Below are positions 34,248 to 44,057 of a stretch of 64,000 nucleotides of DNA, in pieces. Below the pieces are notes generated by a model, which was given only the letters and a program-made list of their open reading frames with translations, did not search any database and had not been told where the DNA came from. Positions within the stretch are counted from its first letter, which is position 1. Each line of letters begins with the position of its first letter. The DNA is from Furcasterigmium furcatum (lineage: Eukaryota > Ascomycota > Sordariomycetes > Glomerellales > Plectosphaerellaceae), in assembly GCA_001599815.1 (NCBI GenBank), contig BCIA01000003.1, forward strand, positions 2,790,001 through 2,854,000, in the 5' to 3' direction. The position numbers and the translations under genes are program-made.

Positions 34248-35144
34248 ATGGCGACCAAGCGCGGACCCGACGAACTACTCACATCACACCGCGTACGACA
34301 ACGCTTCGCCCACCTGCAGGCCGAGCTACCCCGGTTCGGGCTACTCTGGGGCGTCGAGGGCAGCGTCGACCGCCTCCTTGACAGGGCGGAGGATATACAC
34401 GAGTTGCAGCTCGCGGTGGAGGAACGGAGGAAGAATCAGGGCGGAGATGCCTCGCTGGAAGCCGTCCTCGCGGAGGTCCTTGACGTCTGCTGTGCGCAGC
34501 TCCTCGAGGTCGAGGTCATCACCAGCCTGGAGAAGTTCTTCGCCGCGGTCACGGCGAACATCTGCTGGGCTCAGGGGCTGGCGAGCGGCATCTTCATGGA
34601 GACATGTATGAAGCTCCTCGCCGCGCGGAAGGCATACCGAAACAGCGGCAGGCGGTTTCACACGCTCGACAGGGGTGCGGGCGGCCAGCTCATCCCCGCG
34701 ATCGACCGATTCGACGCGGCGCTGGACGCGGAGCAGGTCACGGCCTGGCTCGATATGTTCATCGTTCCGGTCGAGGGGGAGCAGGCGGACGACGAGATGG
34801 AATCCGGGAGCAGCCCCGGCCGGATCAGGAAGGCGGCGCAGCGGCACCAGAAGAGGAAGATGATTCATCGGGAGAGTGCGCCGCACACGCCTCCACGGCT
34901 GCTCTCGCTGACCACCAACGGGCCCGGGGTCTTGGGCGCGCCGAGGGGACTCAGGGGTGGGCTGGCGATGGTGGGAGCGCGCACGCGGAGGGAAGCGCAG
35001 GAGAATATGGTATCCCCGTCGCGGCCCAGCTCGCAGCAGGGAGACGTCGATGCCATCATGGGCGGCCTCGGGGACATGGCCATCGATGAGCCTGCGGGCC
35101 CTCGTCGGCGACATCAGCACCAGCCTGGACGGCCGCACGCCTGA
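34248..35144 (+). CDS. Unrecognised helical protein
   Basis: A frame of 298 residues from MATKRGPDELLTSHRVRQRF. The first 190 residues are alpha-helical with many Leu/Ala/Glu, containing LFG-like LPRFGLLWGVEGSVDRLLDR and a QLAVEERRKNQGG stretch. The last third is basic, Pro/Ser/Gly-rich and probably disordered, ending in an Arg/His-rich tail. No signal peptide or transmembrane helix. A spliced upstream ATG at 34091 would add eight residues in frame, so the true start is uncertain. I recognise no family. GC is high and codon use is coding-like, unlike the opposite-strand frame. Confidence 0.65.
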   Translation: MATKRGPDELLTSHRVRQRFAHLQAELPRFGLLWGVEGSVDRLLDRAEDIHELQLAVEERRKNQGGDASLEAVLAEVLDVCCAQLLEVEVITSLEKFFAAVTANICWAQGLASGIFMETCMKLLAARKAYRNSGRRFHTLDRGAGGQLIPAIDRFDAALDAEQVTAWLDMFIVPVEGEQADDEMESGSSPGRIRKAAQRHQKRKMIHRESAPHTPPRLLSLTTNGPGVLGAPRGLRGGLAMVGARTRREAQENMVSPSRPSSQQGDVDAIMGGLGDMAIDEPAGPRRRHQHQPGRPHA

Positions 35145-35901
35145 CCCCGGGATTTCATCTATCATGTGTCAGCGGACCACCACCGCGTCCAGGTTTTCAT
35201 CAGCAAAGGGCGAAGTTGGCAGCGGGGCAGGTCAGCGTCGATGTGGATGTTAATCAAGGCCCTTCGCTCGGCGGGTGGTCACGCCTCACCAGCCGAGAGT
35301 GCGGGATTCGGGAATGATGCGGCCTTGGGACGATTTCAAACGCTTACGAGCGCCTGGAGGATAGATTAAGGTTGGCCTGTGAGTCGTCCACGCCCTGGGC
35401 GGCCAAGATCCGAAGCGCGCAGCATCGCGGACGCAGCCCGGCCGGCACCCCTGGGGCGTTGTCGGACCATGGTTGATGGGCGGACGGGCAAATGCCAGGG
35501 GCGGCAGTTCATCTATCTCCTTCCATGGAACGACCCAGGACGGCTAATACCCCGCAAACGTACCAGCGGCAGTGGGCCGGTTGTTGTCAGGATGTCGTGG
35601 GGGAGGATGGCCAGGATGGAGGGATGCCGAGCCGGGGTTGTGTCGTGCGGTGCGGTTCCAAGACTTTGCTTGCCCGATTAGGCACTGCTCGGAGGATGAG
35701 TGAGGACGACAGACTTGTATAAGATGCGCGCTGGAGCGGTCATCAAAGTGGTACGGTGGTTCTCGAGAAAGACAAAAGGCAAGGCAGGACAGCTTCTCGA
35801 CTCTGTATAAAACATACCACGATCCGCACTTGTTCTGATTTCACTATTCGTTTGACAGCGACGATCCCATCTCGGACCCATTCCCCTGACGATCACTCAT
35901 C
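35145..35901. other. Promoter region of the AA9 LPMO
   Basis: About 750 bp with GGCTAA (35542-35547), the adjacent CCCCGC (35550-35555) and a TATA box, all listed separately. No gene seen. Confidence 0.5.
35542..35812 (+). promoter_or_regulatory. GGCTAA, CreA-type site and TATA box of the AA9 gene
   Basis: GGCTAA at 35542-35547 matches the Xyr1/XlnR core. CCCCGC at 35550-35555 is a CreA/Cre1-type SYGGRG site in reverse. TATAAAA lies at 35806-35812, 90 bp before the ATG. The pairing suits a cellulase-type gene induced by plant polysaccharide and repressed by glucose. Inference from motifs only. Confidence 0.5.
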
Positions 35902-36858
35902 ATGAAGTCTGCCGCCTCCCTGCTCGCCCTGGCCTCCGTCGCCTCGGCTCACTGTACGTCTGCCGATCTGCTGCGAGGACCCCGGGACCGATCTGCCGCC
36001 GGCTCGGGAAATTAGTATAGTACGGGCGTTGCTGACCATGATTCTTCTTCAGACGTCTTCCCCCAGATCACCATCGACGGCCAGCCCACCTCGGACTGGG
36101 AGATCATCCGCCAGACCGCCAACTACCAGACCACCGGCCCCGTCGAAGATGTCACCTCCCAGCAGCTGACCTGCTATGAGCTCAACCCCGGCAGCCACGG
36201 CGCGGGTGTTCTCGACGTCCAGGCCGGCGCCACCGTCTCCGTCCTGTCCCGCCCCGCCATCTTCCACCCCGGCCCGTCCATGGCCTACCTCGCCAAGGTC
36301 CCTGCCGGCACCGATGTTTCCAGCTTCGACGGCAAAGGCGCCGTCTGGTTCAAGGTCTGGGAGGACAACCCTGCTGTCACCTCCAGCGGTCTCGTCTGGC
36401 CCACCATGGGTGAGTAGACGCATGGTTTCACTATCAAAGAGTTTCGACTTACACACGCCCCAGACAAGCCCACCATCGACTTCGACCTCCCCACGTGCCT
36501 CGAGGACGGCGAGTACCTCCTCCGCGTGGAGCACGTTGGCCTGCACACTACCGGCGGCCCCCAGTTCTAGTGAGTCTCCTTCCATCATCACTCTGAGCAT
36601 GAAGAACGTACCGTGGCTGACCATCACCTCCCAGCCTGAGCTGCGCCCAGATCAACGTCTCCGGCGGCTCCGGATCCTACAACCCCTCCAGCCTGCTCAG
36701 CTTCCCCGGCGCCTACAGCATGAGCGACCCCGGCCTCGCCATCAACCTGTACTGGCCCATCCCCACGGAGTACATGTGAGTCTGCCCTTCCCCCGGAAAG
36801 TTTCCCGCGCTGACGATTCTGTTCCAGTGTTCCCGGTGGCCCCGTCGGCTCTTGCTAA
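35902..36858 (+). CDS. AA9 lytic polysaccharide monooxygenase
   Basis: Five exons (35902-35953, 36053-36409, 36464-36569, 36635-36775, 36828-36858) give 228 residues. A signal peptide (MKSAASLLALASVASA) is followed by His17, which becomes the mature N-terminal histidine of the copper brace. The second His is in HPGPSMAYLAKVP. The conserved region LRVEHVGLHTTGGPQFYLSC contains the outer-sphere His and the axial Tyr after Gln. Cysteines of the TCYELN and YLSCAQ segments probably pair. There is no CBM1 or linker. It is secreted and oxidatively cleaves cellulose or related glucans with H2O2/O2 and a reductant. It converges on the choice-of-anchor-B gene 254 bp away. Confidence 0.95.
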
Positions 36859-37112
36859 GCTCGGAGACGAGCGTGAGTGACGCCTGGCACTAGAAATGGA
36901 AGGAGTCGAATGATATCTGTAGTCTAGCTTCAAATCAAAGGCTTCTGAACCAACATGGCACGAGTCACATATCTCGAGAGACTTGCACGTGGGAACTTTC
37001 ATGGAAGCGAAGTACTTTTATTAAGCTATCCTCCTCCTCTCAACAGGGGCATGCCACAACCAAAGCCACAGCACCACGCCGCCGTGTCACCCGCGCACCC
37101 TCATCGCTTAAT

Positions 37113-38882
37113 TTAGGCGGTAGGGGTGGGGAGGCACGAGCAGGCCGACGAGACGCGGGAGATGATGTTCTCACCGCAGGCGGACGAGGCGTAGGTCGGG
37201 ACGGCCTTGACGTCGGCCTCCCAGCCGTCGAGGTAGGTGGCGCAGAACTCCTGGGACTCCTCGAGGCGGCCCTTGACGGAGGTGGAGCGGAGGGCGCGCA
37301 GGCAGTTGTCGGCGTTGCAGGTCTTGGGCTTGCACTTGGGGCGGTTGGTGACCTTGACGAGGTAGCCGCCGCGCTCGATGGTGTTGATCCAGACGTAGCC
37401 GGAGGGGAACTCGGCGTAGGAGGACCAGCTGCCGACGAAGGCGGGGTTGCCGCCGCCAAACTCGGCGTCGTCCTCGGGGTAGATGTCGAAGTAGGCGACC
37501 TCGCACACGGAGTCACCGGTGGGGTCCTCGGGGACGGAAGAGACGTCGTAGACGCGGAGACCGGCACCGTAGTTGGACTGGTAGACGAGGCCGTCGTACT
37601 TGTTGACGTACTGGTTGTGGTCGACGGAGCGGACGGTGCCCTTGTAGAGACCGGTCTGCTTGGGGGCCGTGAGGTCGCTGATATCCCAGATGTAGGTGAC
37701 GGGGTAGCCGTCGATGGCGGGGCCGACGTGGGGGCCGGTGCGGCCGACCTCGTCGTACTCGTCGTCGAGGATCAGGTACTGCTGCCACTCCTTGTCGAGG
37801 ACGGCTCCCTGATGGGTGTACTGGACGCCGGTGTAGCCGGTGATGGAGAGGATCGCCGGGTTGGCCTTGTCGGTGACATCGTAGATGGTGAGCGAGTCCT
37901 CGTTGTAGGCGTAGCAGATATCGCGGCCGGTGTAGCGGGAGTCGGGGCCACGGTAGATGAGGCACTCGGCATCGTGCACGTAGCCGTCATCCTTGGCACA
38001 GCCGATGCGGGTGGGGTTGGAGGGATCCTTCAGGTCGAAGAAGATGAAACCACCCAGGCACTCCACGTCACGGGGACGAGAGCCAACGGATGCTCCGTAG
38101 CCGGCCTCCTCGTTGATGACGACGTTGTGGGAGCTGCCGATGGGGAGGTCGTTGAACCAACCGGTGAGGTCGGCGCGGCCGAACTGGACGGGCTTGTCGC
38201 CCTCCTTCAGCTCGATATCGAGGAGCTTCTTGAGGTCGAAGATCTGCACGCCGTGGCCCTCGAGCTCGGAGCCGACGACGATGTAGTGCTTGTAGCGACG
38301 GACCTCCTTCCACAGAGAGCGGGGGGCGGAGGCGACGACGGCGGGGAGGAAGCCGAGGACCTTGATGCGGCCCTGGGGCAGGATCTCGATGAACGAGGTG
38401 CCGTCGTACTGGCCGTTGGCAACGAACTCGCGACCCGACTCGGGGTCGACCCAGCCCCAGCTGCCCGATCCGGTGCGAAGCTGGGCATCGGAGCCGGGAG
38501 AGCCGAGGTCGGCGTGGTTGACAAAGTCGTACAGATCGATGTTCTTGCACTTGAAGGTGTGGAGGGGGTCGCCCTTGATGGCCTCGGCCTTGCCGTTGAC
38601 ACACTTGGTGTAGTCGAGGCGGGGCCACTGCGAGGAGTTCAGGAGGCCGGCCGCTTCCTCGGCCTGCCAGAACTCGAGCTTCTCGGCCATGATGCGCTCG
38701 TGGAGCGCGCCGTTGTCGTAGAGCTCTGTATTCACGGTCAGCAATCATCCTGAAGCCGCGGCCAGCCGGAGGCAAGGGGGACTGGACATACCGGCAGCGA
38801 GGGCGTCATCCTTGGGGAGCTCCTTGCCCGTGACGGCAGAGGCGGCGGTGAGGACCGCGCCGGCGATGGTGTTGTAGCGCAT
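37113..38882 (-). CDS. Secreted choice-of-anchor-B / LVIVD-repeat protein
   Basis: Exons 38882-38792 and 38725-37113 give 567 residues. A signal peptide (MRYNTIAGAVLTAASAVTG) precedes a beta-propeller-like region rich in LVIVD-style repeats, with landmarks SWGWVDPESGREFVANGQYD, SSHNVVINEEAGYG, GGFIFFDLKDPSNPTRIG, VHDAECLIYRGPD and TIYDVTDKANP. This arrangement matches the choice-of-anchor-B family known mostly from bacteria and annotated in some fungi as regulatory P domain proteins. The last 90 residues hold cysteine-rich segments (CKPKTCNADNC). No glycosyl-hydrolase catalytic pair is evident. It is secreted, function unknown. The long plus-strand frame opposite (37617-38753) is a shadow caused by high GC. 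Confidence 0.85.
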
Positions 38883-39648
38883 GTTGAGGATGTGCAGGAG
38901 GGATGAGAGGAGAGGGCGAGGAGGAGGGAGGCAAGACGGGATTCAGGGCAGGGCGCCGACCCCCCGCGATATGTATCCATTGCATTCCAGCGGTGATGCC
39001 ATCCTCGCGAGCACCAGGGCTAGGCACGACAAGGCAGGAGGAAGCAGGATGCCGGTCCAGCCGATTTCGCCCCAGCATCACGACCCCGAAAGGCTCAAAC
39101 CGGAAGCTGCCAAGAGACCCTGCGAGTCTGGTCTGGTCTGGTCGGTGGCGGTGGTGATGTCGACATGAGGAGCTACCTCGACGCTATGGTCAGATTGGAA
39201 GGAGGAAAACGGCGTGGCTGACCACTGCGACGCTGGAAGATCGTGGTGGCGAATGAGAACGCGCCCGGGCCCTTCCCCGCAGCCCCTGTGCCTGCAGTAG
39301 GCCCCGTCTCGGCACTGGCACCTTCCCACCTGAGATGCAACCGAGCGAGGCTCCAGGCCCTCTCATCCACTCAGAGGGGCGTCAATGCCTGCCGTCATGC
39401 TGCGGTCACTCGGCGACTGTGCTTTGATACCGGAGCTTGTACACTGCAAGGAATTGCTCCTCATCACGTTCAATAATGGCGTGCGGCGGGTACCAGCGGA
39501 GCTCCCTGGACAACGCATGTGATAGATGTCGATCAATTTTACAAACCGCGAGAGCTGTGAAGTGCAAATCAAGTGGTATGCTGGGAGTAGCCAGAGAAGA
39601 AAAAGGTCATCTCCCCTCACAATCTACAGAGTAGACCGCATCTTCCAT
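38883..39648. other. Intergenic, no gene seen
   Basis: About 770 bp holding the promoter of the choice-of-anchor-B gene and the 3' side of the cupin gene. No feature recognised. Confidence 0.45.
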
Positions 39649-40097
39649 TTACCACCCTTCATCCAGCTGGACCAGAGCCGCGAATCCATCCCTGACCACA
39701 ACCTCGGTGTCGATGATGAAGACCGCAATCATCTTCGCCGGCTTCTCCTTGCTGTTGTTCTCTCCGACGGTGTGATGGCAGCCCGGCATCTCCATGAAGC
39801 TCTCTCCGACCTTGTACACCTTGGGCGGGTTGCCGTTCATGCCGCTGAGGATCTCTCCCTCCGTCACCGTCGCGACGACAGTTGCACCGCCGTGGCGGTG
39901 GGGCGGTGTCCAGCCGTCGGGAGGGAAGGCGACCTCGGCGCCGATGATGGACTTGCCGGGGGCGTTCTTGAGCTCGTGGTCGTACAGCGGCTTGATGGTC
40001 TCGCGGGGGCGGGCGCTGGCGAGTATGGTTAGTTTGCTTCTCGTGGATGAGCCTGGTTGATGACCTACAGCAAATCCTCTTTGGTTCTCTCCGACAT
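39649..40097 (-). CDS. Small cupin-fold protein
   Basis: Exons 40097-40069 and 40015-39649 give 131 residues. The single cupin domain shows motif 1 (PPDGWTPPHRHGGATVVATV, with a metal-binding H-x-H) and motif 2 (MPGCHHTVGENNS). Two His residues in motif 1 and one in motif 2 could bind a divalent metal. Such stand-alone cupins act as small isomerases, dioxygenases or lyases; the substrate cannot be told. It is divergent from the MDR reductase and lies two genes from a Zn2Cys6 regulator; the divergent promoter carries motifs repeated in the regulator promoter, so the three may be co-controlled. No signal peptide. Confidence 0.85.
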
Positions 40098-40531
40098 GAT
40101 GAATTATGGCTGGGGATTGGTGGTGGGTATGTGAGAATGAGTTTGCTGGATGTGAAGAGGGCGTATGAGCGTTGCAGCTTCTAAAAACTCACAGCCAGTT
40201 CGTGAGTATTCGTACTTTATATGGATGAATCCCCCAAGAGAGTCATGATGATCTGATCGTCTCTACTCACTCCCATCGAGAACCCGCCCGGGCTCAACAA
40301 TTAGGCTTTCCGGAGCCTCCGGGGTAGCCGTGGTGGGTACCCGCCCGGGTATCCAAACGGATTCCCGCACCCGGCCCCGCCCGTCCCGTCCCACGAGCCC
40401 GGCCGACTCTGCAGTCACCGCAGAGAGCAGCTTCCCGTGCGAGAAATATTTTAAGGCAGCAAGCCGATCTGTTGAGTTTGCCGAGAAGTATCATCCAACC
40501 CCACCCTCAACACAACCAACCACGCACCAGC
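40098..40531. other. Divergent promoter of cupin and MDR genes
   Basis: 434 bp shared upstream region. It carries ACCCGCCCGGG twice (40282-40292, 40339-40349), GGAGCCTCC (40312-40320) and an inverted CGGGTATCC/GGATTCCCG pair. These match elements in the regulator promoter at 43.7 kb. Confidence 0.6.
40346..40367. promoter_or_regulatory. Inverted CGGGWATCC pair, candidate regulator operator
   Basis: CGGGTATCC (40346-40354) and GGATTCCCG (40359-40367) are inverted with a 4-base spacer. CGG half-sites in inverted arrangement are classic Zn2Cys6 targets. The same 9-mer family occurs three times upstream of the neighbouring Zn2Cys6 gene (43696-43734). Confidence 0.55.
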
Positions 40532-41482
40532 ATGAAGGCCGTCCAGATCCTCGGGGACATCAGCTCCCCCAGCATCGTCACCAATGACGACATGCCCGCT
40601 CCCTCGCCCAGCGGCTCCGAAATCCTCATCAAAGTCCACGCCGCAGGCATCACGGGGGACGCGGTGACGTGGCCGGAGATCTACGCAACACCCTCTCGTA
40701 TCCCGGGCCACGAGATCTCCGGGACAATCGCCGCCCTCGGCCCTGACTACCAAGGTCCCCTGGCCGTCAACCAGGAAGTCTTCGGGATGCTGTCCGCAGA
40801 TCGAGGTCAGGGCCAGGCCGAGTACGCCATATGCTCTGCTGAGGAAGTGACCCCTAAGCCGGCGTCCATCTCCCACGCGGAAGCGGCAGCACTTCCCATC
40901 CCCCTCCTGACGGCGTGGGAGACCATCGTGGATCATGGCAAGATCGCGCCCGGCATGAAAGTTCTCATCACGGGAGCCTCGGGGGCCGTCGGGTCTATCT
41001 TCGTGCAGCTGGTCTCGCGGTTGATCGGTGCCCATACGGTCGCGCTGGCGTCGTCTCAGAACCACGAGGCTTTGAGGAAGCTCGGCGCGAAGGATGCTGT
41101 CGATTACAAGACGTCGGGTTGGGAAAGGACAATCGGGAAGGTCGACGTCGTCTTCGATACTGTCGGAGGCGACATCCTGGCCAAGACGTGGGACGCCGTC
41201 ACGGACGACGGAATCATCGTGACCGTGGGTGATCCGCCGCCGGCCTGGGCCTTCGGCAGGGGGAAAGCGGTGGAGGCGGAGAGCCGCCCAAGGGTCCGAT
41301 ACATGCACTTCATCGTGTCTCCGAATGCGGAGAGATTGGCTGAGGCGTCGGCTTTCGTTGAAGACGGCAGGATGAAGCCTCTGGCCGTGGAGTCGTTTGG
41401 CTTTGCTGACGCGGTGGAGGGCTGGACATACGCCCGACGGAGAAACAGAGGCAAAAAGGCCGTGATAGTGTTTGATGTCTAA
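40532..41482 (+). CDS. Zinc-independent MDR-family reductase
   Basis: An intronless gene of 316 residues starting MKAVQILGDISSPSIV. It has the GroES-like N-terminus (KVHAAGITGDAVTWPEIY, HEISGTIAALGPDYQG) and the nucleotide-binding ITGASGAVGSIFVQL motif of NADPH-dependent quinone/enoyl reductases. No structural- or catalytic-zinc cysteines are seen. It probably reduces an alpha,beta-unsaturated carbonyl or quinone. Start choice: an in-frame TTG lies upstream, but the ATG at 40532 has CACCAGC context and the family N-terminus. The lack of introns differs from most neighbours. It is divergent from the cupin gene and convergent with the Zn2Cys6 gene. Confidence 0.88.
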   Translation: MKAVQILGDISSPSIVTNDDMPAPSPSGSEILIKVHAAGITGDAVTWPEIYATPSRIPGHEISGTIAALGPDYQGPLAVNQEVFGMLSADRGQGQAEYAICSAEEVTPKPASISHAEAAALPIPLLTAWETIVDHGKIAPGMKVLITGASGAVGSIFVQLVSRLIGAHTVALASSQNHEALRKLGAKDAVDYKTSGWERTIGKVDVVFDTVGGDILAKTWDAVTDDGIIVTVGDPPPAWAFGRGKAVEAESRPRVRYMHFIVSPNAERLAEASAFVEDGRMKPLAVESFGFADAVEGWTYARRRNRGKKAVIVFDV

Positions 41483-41586
41483 GATTGAGATTCGGAATTC
41501 ATTACTTATTACTTGGCTTCCCTGTAGACCCCGTTCATGATTCGTTTCTGCAGTAGATGCTTGCACCAGTCCTGCTGCTGCCGCTG

Positions 41587-43541
41587 TCAACCCTGCGTGC
41601 CGTCGTCCCAGTTGCCTCCAGGCCACCAGGCAAAGTCTGGTTGCAGGTCGTCCAGACTGAACCACTGATCCATCGTACCCGGCATGTCTGGCATGGATGG
41701 CTCAGAGGACTGGCCATTGCTCAACGATTCTGCTCCGGAGGACCTGACACTCGGTTGCCCGCTGCCCCCCGACAAGCTGGGAACCTGGTCACCGCCCGGG
41801 GTCTGGCTGCCAACAGACTTTGGCCCCAGCCCCAAGACATGTCTCGCGATCGTCTGGATCTCCTTGACATTCCTCGCTGTCCGAGGCCACACCTCCCCGA
41901 GAGACCGGAGGCACCCGATGGTCATGCGGATCTGGTCCCTGGCCACTGCCAGCTCTTTCCCCTTGAGCAGGTAGTTGCAGGCGGACAGGAGAGCCAGAGT
42001 CCCCTCGCTGACCATGCATGTGGTGAACGGCGTGTGGTGAAATGGCCGCGAGGGCAGTGTGAGAAGGCGGATTTGGGCCTCGACGGCCCGGAGCACCCGG
42101 ACGGTGTGGACGTTGATCAAGTCGGGTCTTGCCTTCGCGCGGGCGGGCTCCCGGGCACAGCTGGACACGTCTTCAATGTCGTTGAACTTGAGATCGGAGA
42201 GTGGCCGGTGTATCCCGATGGTGGTGACGTGGAGAATCAGGTGCGCCTGGAACATGAGCTCATCGACCTCGCCGGCCTTGTTCATGAGCTGCCTCTTGTT
42301 GTCGGGCAGCAGGAGGAGCCATCCGTCCATGACAGAGTCCGCGGCCTGGATTATTTGTGTCGATGAGTACCCTTCTGCATCCCCTAGTGTCTGGCATAGT
42401 GCTTGAGATGCGCATCGGGTGGCACCGATGAGGTATGCGAAAGACGAGAACGACGTGGTTTCTGGCGCGAACTCGCGGCAGTCGAATTCATCCATGGTCT
42501 GGGATGGGGGAATGTTCTGGATAGAAATCAGACAAGCGAGTCCGTCGAGCGAGTCCGGGAACCATTACTCACCCCTGCTTCGTACTCCGACTCCTCGCAC
42601 GGCAGATCAACAGTGGCTTCCACGTCGCCGACAGCCAACTCTGAAGTGCCCAACGTGCCCGCATAGTATGCATCTGCAATGTACAACATCCACCACGTCC
42701 TCCTCCAGCTCTCTTGCAACACCGGATCCCCGTCCGCGTGGTCTGCTGCGAACTCGCGCCGGAACATGCCGATCTCTAGAGCCCCTCGGGCGGCCATGTC
42801 CATCTCACGCTTGGCTTCTGACATGAATCCGTGCCAGAAGAGGACCATTGAGAACAGCAGCCGGGCTTGCACCAGTATGGGACCTGGCCGTGAGGCGTCA
42901 GACAGGCAGCGTAAGACATCGGCCTCCCGTGCTGAAGACCACTCGTGCGAACCGTAGAGGTGGCCGACCAGGCGAAGAGTAGCGACGAGGGGTCTCCAGC
43001 TCGGCCACCTGCCCTCATCCTGGCACAGTGTGATGAGATGCTTGCGTGGGGGAACGAAGGGATGAAGGTTGTGGAAGTTGTTGTAGTAAAGCCCAACCAG
43101 CTTGTCCTTGCGGATGTCATTACTATCAAGGTCGGGAGATGCGGCTGTCGAGGGGCTCGTATACGACTCAGGCCTCGCGAACCCAAGCCCAGGCCCGTCC
43201 CAAGGGACATCACAGAGAGTCTCTGGTATGTTGACCAGGATCCCTGTGTCTTGGTCCGGGGCCGAGCCGGGGGGCATGCCGGCAGCCTGGGCCTCCGCGG
43301 CCGCAAGGCGCTTCCGCCTCTCGGCCAATGCAGCCCGGTCGAGCCCGCCTCGGCGGGACTGGGCGTAGTCGCAATCTTTCTCGACCTCGACGCAACGGCC
43401 GCAGCGGGGCCGGCGGCCGTCACACTTCAGATGGCGGGAGCGGCAGGGCAGACAAGCCAGCGACGAGCGCGTGACTCTGGTGCCGGCGGCGCTTTTGCAT
43501 GCCTGCGGCGGCGGCTGTGGTCTGGTAGTGGCGGCGTCCAT
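41587..43541 (-). CDS. Zn2Cys6 fungal transcription factor, probable module regulator
   Basis: Exons 43541-42573 and 42516-41587 give 632 residues. The zinc cluster lies at about residues 30-57 with six cysteines in the C-x2-C-x6-C-x6-C-x2-C-x6-C spacing (LACLPCRSRHLKC...). A short linker leads to the fungal-specific middle homology region (LVGLYYNNFHNLHPFVPPRK, then SWRRTWWMLYIADAYYAG). The C-terminal tail (about 560-632) is Ser/Pro/Gly-rich and acidic and may activate. It is nuclear. Its promoter carries three CGGGWATCC copies and a GGAGGCTCC also found in the cupin/MDR promoter, suggesting autoregulation and control of that pair. Confidence 0.92.
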
Positions 43542-44057
43542 GGTGTGTTGGCAGGCCTATACAGGCTTCTGTGGTCTGGTCCGGGTCGAGTCCTTTGGCA
43601 TCCCTGGTGGCTGGTTCAGATTTTCACCACGGTTACACGGGGACCGGCGCCCGCTAGCGTTGGGTGTTGATCTGAGCCCGGATGCGGCCTTGGCGCGGGT
43701 ATCCAATGAATGGGGCGCGGGAATCCGGGAATCCAATTCAGGAGGCTCCCGCCGGCCTACCCCGCGCGTGCACCAACGGTTGGGGATCACGGGTCAAGAT
43801 GCCCAGCGATGTTGAGTGCAGTACCTAACATTAGGAATCAATATTTAGTGATGTTTTCTGTCTGTCATTGTCTGGTCGAGCGTTATTGCAGACCCTGAGA
43901 AGCTAATGTCACGAAATCGGAGCGACTGACTACGGCTACTTTCCATGTTATCTAATAGAATAATTAGATTCTCTTTCTTAAACGTCAGAGATACCCTCGC
44001 TTTGTGTTGAATGAACATGATTCAATTCTTTTGGATGACCTTTAGCACAGTCCGAAC
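43542..44057. other. Intergenic between regulator promoter and hydroxyacid dehydrogenase 3' end
   Basis: 516 bp; the left part is the Zn2Cys6 promoter with CGGGWATCC sites. The right part (43,820-44,050) is AT-richer with no gene seen. Confidence 0.5.
43696..43749. promoter_or_regulatory. CGGGWATCC cluster and GGAGGCTCC in the regulator promoter
   Basis: CGGGTATCC at 43696-43704, then CGGGAATCC at 43718-43726 and 43726-43734 (sharing one base), then GGAGGCTCC at 43741-43749, all within 210 bp of the start codon at 43541. The first 9-mer and GGAGGCTCC also occur in the cupin/MDR promoter. Confidence 0.6.

Noticed and set aside
37617..38753. 378-codon plus-strand frame opposite the choice-of-anchor-B gene
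   Set aside because: Antisense shadow in GC-rich coding DNA; the minus-strand gene has a signal peptide, a clean intron and family motifs.
40451..41665. 404-codon minus-strand frame opposite the MDR reductase
   Set aside because: Arg/Asp/Gly-rich shadow overlapping two genes with clear homology.
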